Source: Patescibacteria group bacterium
GTDB taxonomy: Bacteria; Patescibacteriota; Microgenomatia; UBA10105
DNA length: 18,023 bases
NCBI GenBank assembly: GCA_003524845.1
Contig: DQGR01000085.1
Coordinates: 1-18,023, forward strand
Reading direction: 5' to 3'
Below the pieces are notes generated by a model. It had not been told where the DNA came from and ran no database searches. It saw only the letters and a program-made list of their open reading frames with translations. Positions 15,191 to 18,023 of the stretch are shown here, piece after piece. Each line of letters starts with the position of its first letter. Position 1 is the stretch's first letter. The translations under genes were made by a program, and so were the position numbers.

Positions 15191-16211
15191 AGCTGCAATT
15201 CTCTACAAAAACAATTCCCCGCTTCTGATTACGGAAATTGAAATACCCCGGATTAATCCTGGACAAGTACTCGTCAAATTGCATGCAAGTGGAATCTGCA
15301 GATCACAACTAAATGAAATCCAAGGACTCCGCGGATCTGACCCATTTTTACCGCACCTTTTGGGCCATGAAGGTTCGGGGGAAGTAGTAAGTATTGGGTT
15401 TGGGGTAACAAAAGTAAAGAGAGGAGATTTTGTCGTCCTTTCCTGGATAAAGGGAACCGGGCAGGATATCCCGAATGCGGAGTACCGGCATAATTCCCAA
15501 ATTATAAACTCCGGACCAATTGCCACGTTTTGCGAATATGCCGTGGTGTCAGAGAATTGCATTACCAAAATTTCTAGAAAAATTCCTTATGATTTGGCGG
15601 CGCTTTTGGGTTGCGCAATTGCAACCGGAGTTGGGATAGTCAGACATAAACTGAAACTCACGGAAAATTCAACACTCGTAGTCTTTGGAGTTGGCGGAAT
15701 CGGTGCGAGCGTCATCCTTGGTGCTCGGATGTACCGGTCGAAAAAGATCATTGCAGTTGATATCAGTGAACACGCACTTAGTTTTGCCAAAAAAAATGGC
15801 GTCAGTGACATTTTACTTTTCACCGATACCGTAGTTACCGATATCCAATCCCTTTGTCCAGGCGGCGTTGATTTTGTCGTTGAAGCATCAGGCAATAAAA
15901 TTGCGATGGAAAAAACTGTTGCAGTTCTCAAACCACATGGTTTAGCTGTGATTGCCGGCAACATTGGATACACTGAAACAATTCGAATTAACCCGTTTGA
16001 GTTTATTAAAGGTAAAACGATTACCGGCACTTGGGGTGGTGAAACAAATCCGGATCTTGATTTTCCCTTTTATACCCGGAAAATTCTTGCCGGAAATTTA
16101 CCTGTCTCAGAGCTGATTACCCGCCGGATAAAGTTGCAAGAGATTAACGAAGCAATCAATGATATGGCGAAACATCAGATGGTTGGCCGCGCTGTTATTG
16201 ATTTTAAATAA
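15180..16211 (+). CDS. Zinc-type medium-chain alcohol dehydrogenase lacking the structural zinc site
   Basis: 343 residues, the normal length of medium-chain dehydrogenases. Catalytic zinc ligands are C40 (GICRSQ), H63 (GHEGSG, with E64) and C145 (GCAIATGVG). The Rossmann motif GVGGIG (170-175) and D194 after the second strand suggest NAD rather than NADP. The segment after residue 88 (SWIKGTGQDIPNAEY, then INSGPIATFCEYAVV) replaces the lobe that usually carries four structural-zinc cysteines; none are present. This shortened form resembles dehydrogenases of lipopolysaccharide-type loci. It may oxidise or reduce a sugar alcohol or a sugar-nucleotide intermediate. It overlaps the methyltransferase by 11 bp and ends 1 base before the GT2 gene. 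Confidence 0.86.
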   Translation: MKTKAAILYKNNSPLLITEIEIPRINPGQVLVKLHASGICRSQLNEIQGLRGSDPFLPHLLGHEGSGEVVSIGFGVTKVKRGDFVVLSWIKGTGQDIPNAEYRHNSQIINSGPIATFCEYAVVSENCITKISRKIPYDLAALLGCAIATGVGIVRHKLKLTENSTLVVFGVGGIGASVILGARMYRSKKIIAVDISEHALSFAKKNGVSDILLFTDTVVTDIQSLCPGGVDFVVEASGNKIAMEKTVAVLKPHGLAVIAGNIGYTETIRINPFEFIKGKTITGTWGGETNPDLDFPFYTRKILAGNLPVSELITRRIKLQEINEAINDMAKHQMVGRAVIDFK

Positions 16212-16212
16212 T

Positions 16213-16911
16213 ATGAAAAAAAGTGCCAGTATTATCGTCACCGCTTTTAATGAAGAAGACAATATTTCCGGCGCCATTAAAAGTATTTTAAAAGCAGTCA
16301 AGGGCATCATTACCGACTATGAAATATTGATTGTAAACGATGGAAGCACTGATCAAACCCAAAATGTTATTGAAGGTGAGATTAAAAAAAATCATCGCAT
16401 CCGTTTGATAAACAATCCAGTTAATCAAGGTGTAGGTACCTCATTTCGAAATGCACTCATGAAAGCTCATAAAAATTATGTCACCGTATTTCCCGGAGAC
16501 AATGATATGTCAAGTAAATCCCTTAAAGAATTGTGTCAGAAAATGGACACCGCTGACCTGGTTATTGCTTACCCAGTCAGTCAGCATCGGTCGTCGGTTA
16601 GAAAAATCTTATCACTTACTTTTACTAAATTTCTAAATATTTTATTCAGACAGAAAATAAAATATTATAATGGCCCCTTTATTGCCAAACTTGCACTGCT
16701 TAAGAATTTACCGCTCAAATCAACTGGGTTTTTAGTTTTTGCCGAGTTCAAGCTTAAACTGATCAGTCAGGGATATAGTTGTGTGGAAGTTCCTTTTGTG
16801 CATGTGGGGAGAAAACATGGTAACTCCAAAGCCGTATCGATTTCCAACTTGATAGACGTTGCCAAAACTACCTTATTTCTCGTCATTGATAAAACAACTA
16901 ACCAATTTTGA
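16213..16911 (+). CDS. GT2 glycosyltransferase (dolichyl/polyprenyl-phosphate mannose synthase-like)
   Basis: 232 residues from the ATG one base after the upstream stop. A start 18 codons earlier is in frame but lies inside the dehydrogenase gene and does not look like a GT2 N-terminus. The GT-A fold begins MKKSASIIVTAFNEEDNI. It shows EILIVNDGSTDQT (37-49, UDP/GDP binding) and NNPVNQGVGTSFRNAL (67-82). The metal-binding DxD is DND (96-98) in FPGDNDMS. VHVGRKHGNSK (196-206) resembles the RxxGxSK end of polyprenyl-phosphate sugar synthases. No membrane segment is obvious. Such enzymes make lipid-linked sugars for GT-C transferases, which fits the large GT-C-like and DUF2142 proteins nearby. 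The donor is unknown. It ends in TGA, 6 bases before the next ATG. Confidence 0.84.
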   Translation: MKKSASIIVTAFNEEDNISGAIKSILKAVKGIITDYEILIVNDGSTDQTQNVIEGEIKKNHRIRLINNPVNQGVGTSFRNALMKAHKNYVTVFPGDNDMSSKSLKELCQKMDTADLVIAYPVSQHRSSVRKILSLTFTKFLNILFRQKIKYYNGPFIAKLALLKNLPLKSTGFLVFAEFKLKLISQGYSCVEVPFVHVGRKHGNSKAVSISNLIDVAKTTLFLVIDKTTNQF

Positions 16912-16917
16912 TAACTC

Positions 16918-17436
16918 ATGATTGATGTGTTTATAAGCGCCATTGTTTTTGCAATTACGTTTGGAGGTCACGTAGTTTTATATCGTTTGCTCCAGAAAAA
17001 AGGAATAAAGTCTTTTTACACGGTGTTTGTTTTTGGTCTTGGGCTATTGGTATTACTAATAATTGAGTGGCCGGTTACCGCACAAACTCCAATAATTACT
17101 CCGGAAAGATCTATAGTTCTAATTCGGCTGCCGCTGACAAGTCTCGCTCTTTATTTGCTGACAAGCGGTTTACTGATTTTGTTTTTTACCGCTCCCTATA
17201 CCGATGAAATCAGTCCCTCGCAAAAAATAACTGCAATTCTTAAACATCATAATGGCATAACTGCCCAACGCATCTTCCACTATTTTTCTGAGTATGAGCT
17301 GTTTGGAAAACGACTGCAAACTCTTATTCAAACCGGCTACATGACTGGAAGAAATAATACGTTCTACATCTCTCCTAAAGGTCAACGCTTAGTTCACCTA
17401 ATAAATCTTTATCAAAACTGGTTTAAATGGAAATAG
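16918..17436 (+). CDS. Three-helix membrane protein with C-terminal winged-helix-like domain (A)
   Basis: 172 residues, hypothetical. Three membrane segments (about 3-22, 32-50, 68-91) are followed by a cytosolic-looking C-terminal domain (97-155). There, ITAILKHHNGITAQRIFHYF, RLQTLIQTGYM and NTFYISPKGQRL follow the helix-helix-helix-wing layout of winged-helix DNA-binding domains. DNA binding is not proven; the fold may act in protein contact instead. It overlaps the following gene by 10 bp, and that gene has the same layout, suggesting duplication or a heteromeric pair. The protein begins 6 bases after the GT2 gene, so its role should relate to the glycan cluster, perhaps as sensor or scaffold. 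Confidence 0.65.
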   Translation: MIDVFISAIVFAITFGGHVVLYRLLQKKGIKSFYTVFVFGLGLLVLLIIEWPVTAQTPIITPERSIVLIRLPLTSLALYLLTSGLLILFFTAPYTDEISPSQKITAILKHHNGITAQRIFHYFSEYELFGKRLQTLIQTGYMTGRNNTFYISPKGQRLVHLINLYQNWFKWK

Positions 17437-17972
17437 ATCACCTAGTCATCATCATGGGTTTTGGCGAATTTGCGGTCTTCTGGTTATTACATGTACTGCT
17501 TTTTCCCAAGATCCACCGGAGACATATCATTACCTGGTTTCTCTATATTTACGTCACAACTTTCATCATAGGAACAGGAATTCTAACCAGTATTTTGAAT
17601 CTCATACATGCGCCAACTATTTCTAATCATCTTGCGCTACTTACCATAACCATAATCTTAGTTGGTAGTATTTTCAGTTTGCTGTGTATAATTTATATTA
17701 TCGGTATTTTCGGTGTCATCGAGTCATCAGTTCGTATGAAACTGCTGACTTTAGTTGCCGAAAAATCAACTCGTGGGCTCACGCAAGCAGAATTAGCAAA
17801 GACGTATAACAAAGTTGTAGACTTGACCAGTCGTCTTAATCGCCTCATCAGTTCAGGTGACGTACAACTTATTAATGGTAAATATTATTTGCGAAAACGG
17901 CTTTCGCTGTCTCTCCTCCTCATCCAACTATCACAATTAATTACCTGGATATATGCGGGCAGAAAACAGTAA
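17427..17972 (+). CDS. Three-helix membrane protein with C-terminal winged-helix-like domain (B)
   Basis: 181 residues, hypothetical. Membrane segments lie at about 5-25, 33-60 and 68-98. The domain after them (100-157) contains MKLLTLVAEKSTRGLTQAEL, SRLNRLISSGDVQ and GKYYLRKR, again helix-helix-helix-wing. It aligns with the previous protein at G-(I/L)-T-(A/Q), RL-xx-LI-xx-G and the tyrosine strand, at about the same distance from the third membrane segment. A hydrophobic tail (158-176) follows. The genes share 10 bases (ATGGAAATAG). An alternative ATG at 17454 would remove the first nine residues but spare most of helix one. Role unknown. Confidence 0.65.
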   Translation: MEIDHLVIIMGFGEFAVFWLLHVLLFPKIHRRHIITWFLYIYVTTFIIGTGILTSILNLIHAPTISNHLALLTITIILVGSIFSLLCIIYIIGIFGVIESSVRMKLLTLVAEKSTRGLTQAELAKTYNKVVDLTSRLNRLISSGDVQLINGKYYLRKRLSLSLLLIQLSQLITWIYAGRKQ

Positions 17973-17996
17973 AATTGTGCACGTCTAAAAATACGT

Positions 17997-18023
17997 ATGA
18001 AAACACTAGTTACCGGCGGGGCC
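17997..18023 (+). CDS. Start of an NAD-dependent epimerase/dehydratase (extended SDR), cut by window end
   Basis: Only nine codons are visible, MKTLVTGGA. This is the usual opening of extended short-chain dehydrogenases (MKxLVTGGAGFIG), whose glycine motif binds NAD, such as UDP-glucose 4-epimerase and related nucleotide-sugar enzymes. It lies 24 bases after the preceding stop in the same direction, which fits a further sugar-nucleotide step in the cluster. The family call rests on the first nine residues and the context only. Confidence 0.6.

Noticed and set aside
15203..16030. Two minus-strand open frames of 121 and 147 codons opposite the dehydrogenase
   Set aside because: The plus-strand frame carries all dehydrogenase motifs; the antisense products are Pro/Ser/Thr-rich without a domain.
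1..18023. Alternative genetic code (TGA as glycine), as in some small-genome bacterial lineages
   Set aside because: TGA stops fall at the natural ends of five genes, and no gene needs read-through of TGA.

Overview
The window is a dense bacterial surface-glycan and sugar-metabolism locus. It holds 13 complete genes and two cut by the window ends, with no rRNA, tRNA, CRISPR array, transposase or phage gene seen. No gene-free stretch exceeds about 160 bases. TGA ends five genes (DUF2142, NoeA-like methyltransferase, sulfatase, first cluster methyltransferase, GT2), so the code is standard at TGA. Short spacing, many 4-11 bp overlaps, rare Shine-Dalgarno sites and many small divergent membrane proteins suggest a small-genome bacterium. 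A Candidate Phyla Radiation lineage such as Microgenomates is my best guess, but it is an inference and no marker gene is present to test it.

Layout. (1) Bases 1-2728, plus strand: the C-terminal end of a UDP-sugar dehydrogenase, a GT-A-like glycosyltransferase and a GT4 glycosyltransferase. (2) 2717-4336, minus strand: a DUF2142 polytopic membrane protein, convergent with the GT4 gene. (3) About 4450-7599, plus strand: three overlapping genes, namely a small secreted or membrane 'YLDPGSGSY' protein, a two-domain NoeA-like methyltransferase and a membrane-anchored sulfatase/alkaline-phosphatase-superfamily protein. (4) 13675-7624, minus strand: a large GT-C-like membrane protein followed by two adjacent double-propeller proteins of glycoside hydrolase family 130 (GH130). 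(5) 13793-18023, plus strand: two methyltransferases, a zinc-type dehydrogenase, a GT2 glycosyltransferase, two related membrane proteins ending in winged-helix-like domains, and the first nine codons of an NAD-dependent epimerase.

How the genes may work together (inference): the dehydrogenase and epimerase supply modified nucleotide sugars. The GT2, GT4 and GT-A enzymes assemble a glycan on a lipid or protein. The polytopic DUF2142 and GT-C-like proteins act at the membrane, possibly transferring sugars from a lipid carrier. The methyltransferases, dehydrogenase and sulfatase-type enzyme decorate the product. The GH130 proteins have no signal peptide and so should act in the cytosol, turning over or building mannosides.

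Most worth attention: the pair of fused two-propeller GH130 proteins, one with a propeller in which the EDPR signature has become EMPH; the overlapping pair of membrane winged-helix paralogues; the YLDPGSGSY/NoeA/sulfatase cassette; and the divergent promoter region at 13676-13792.
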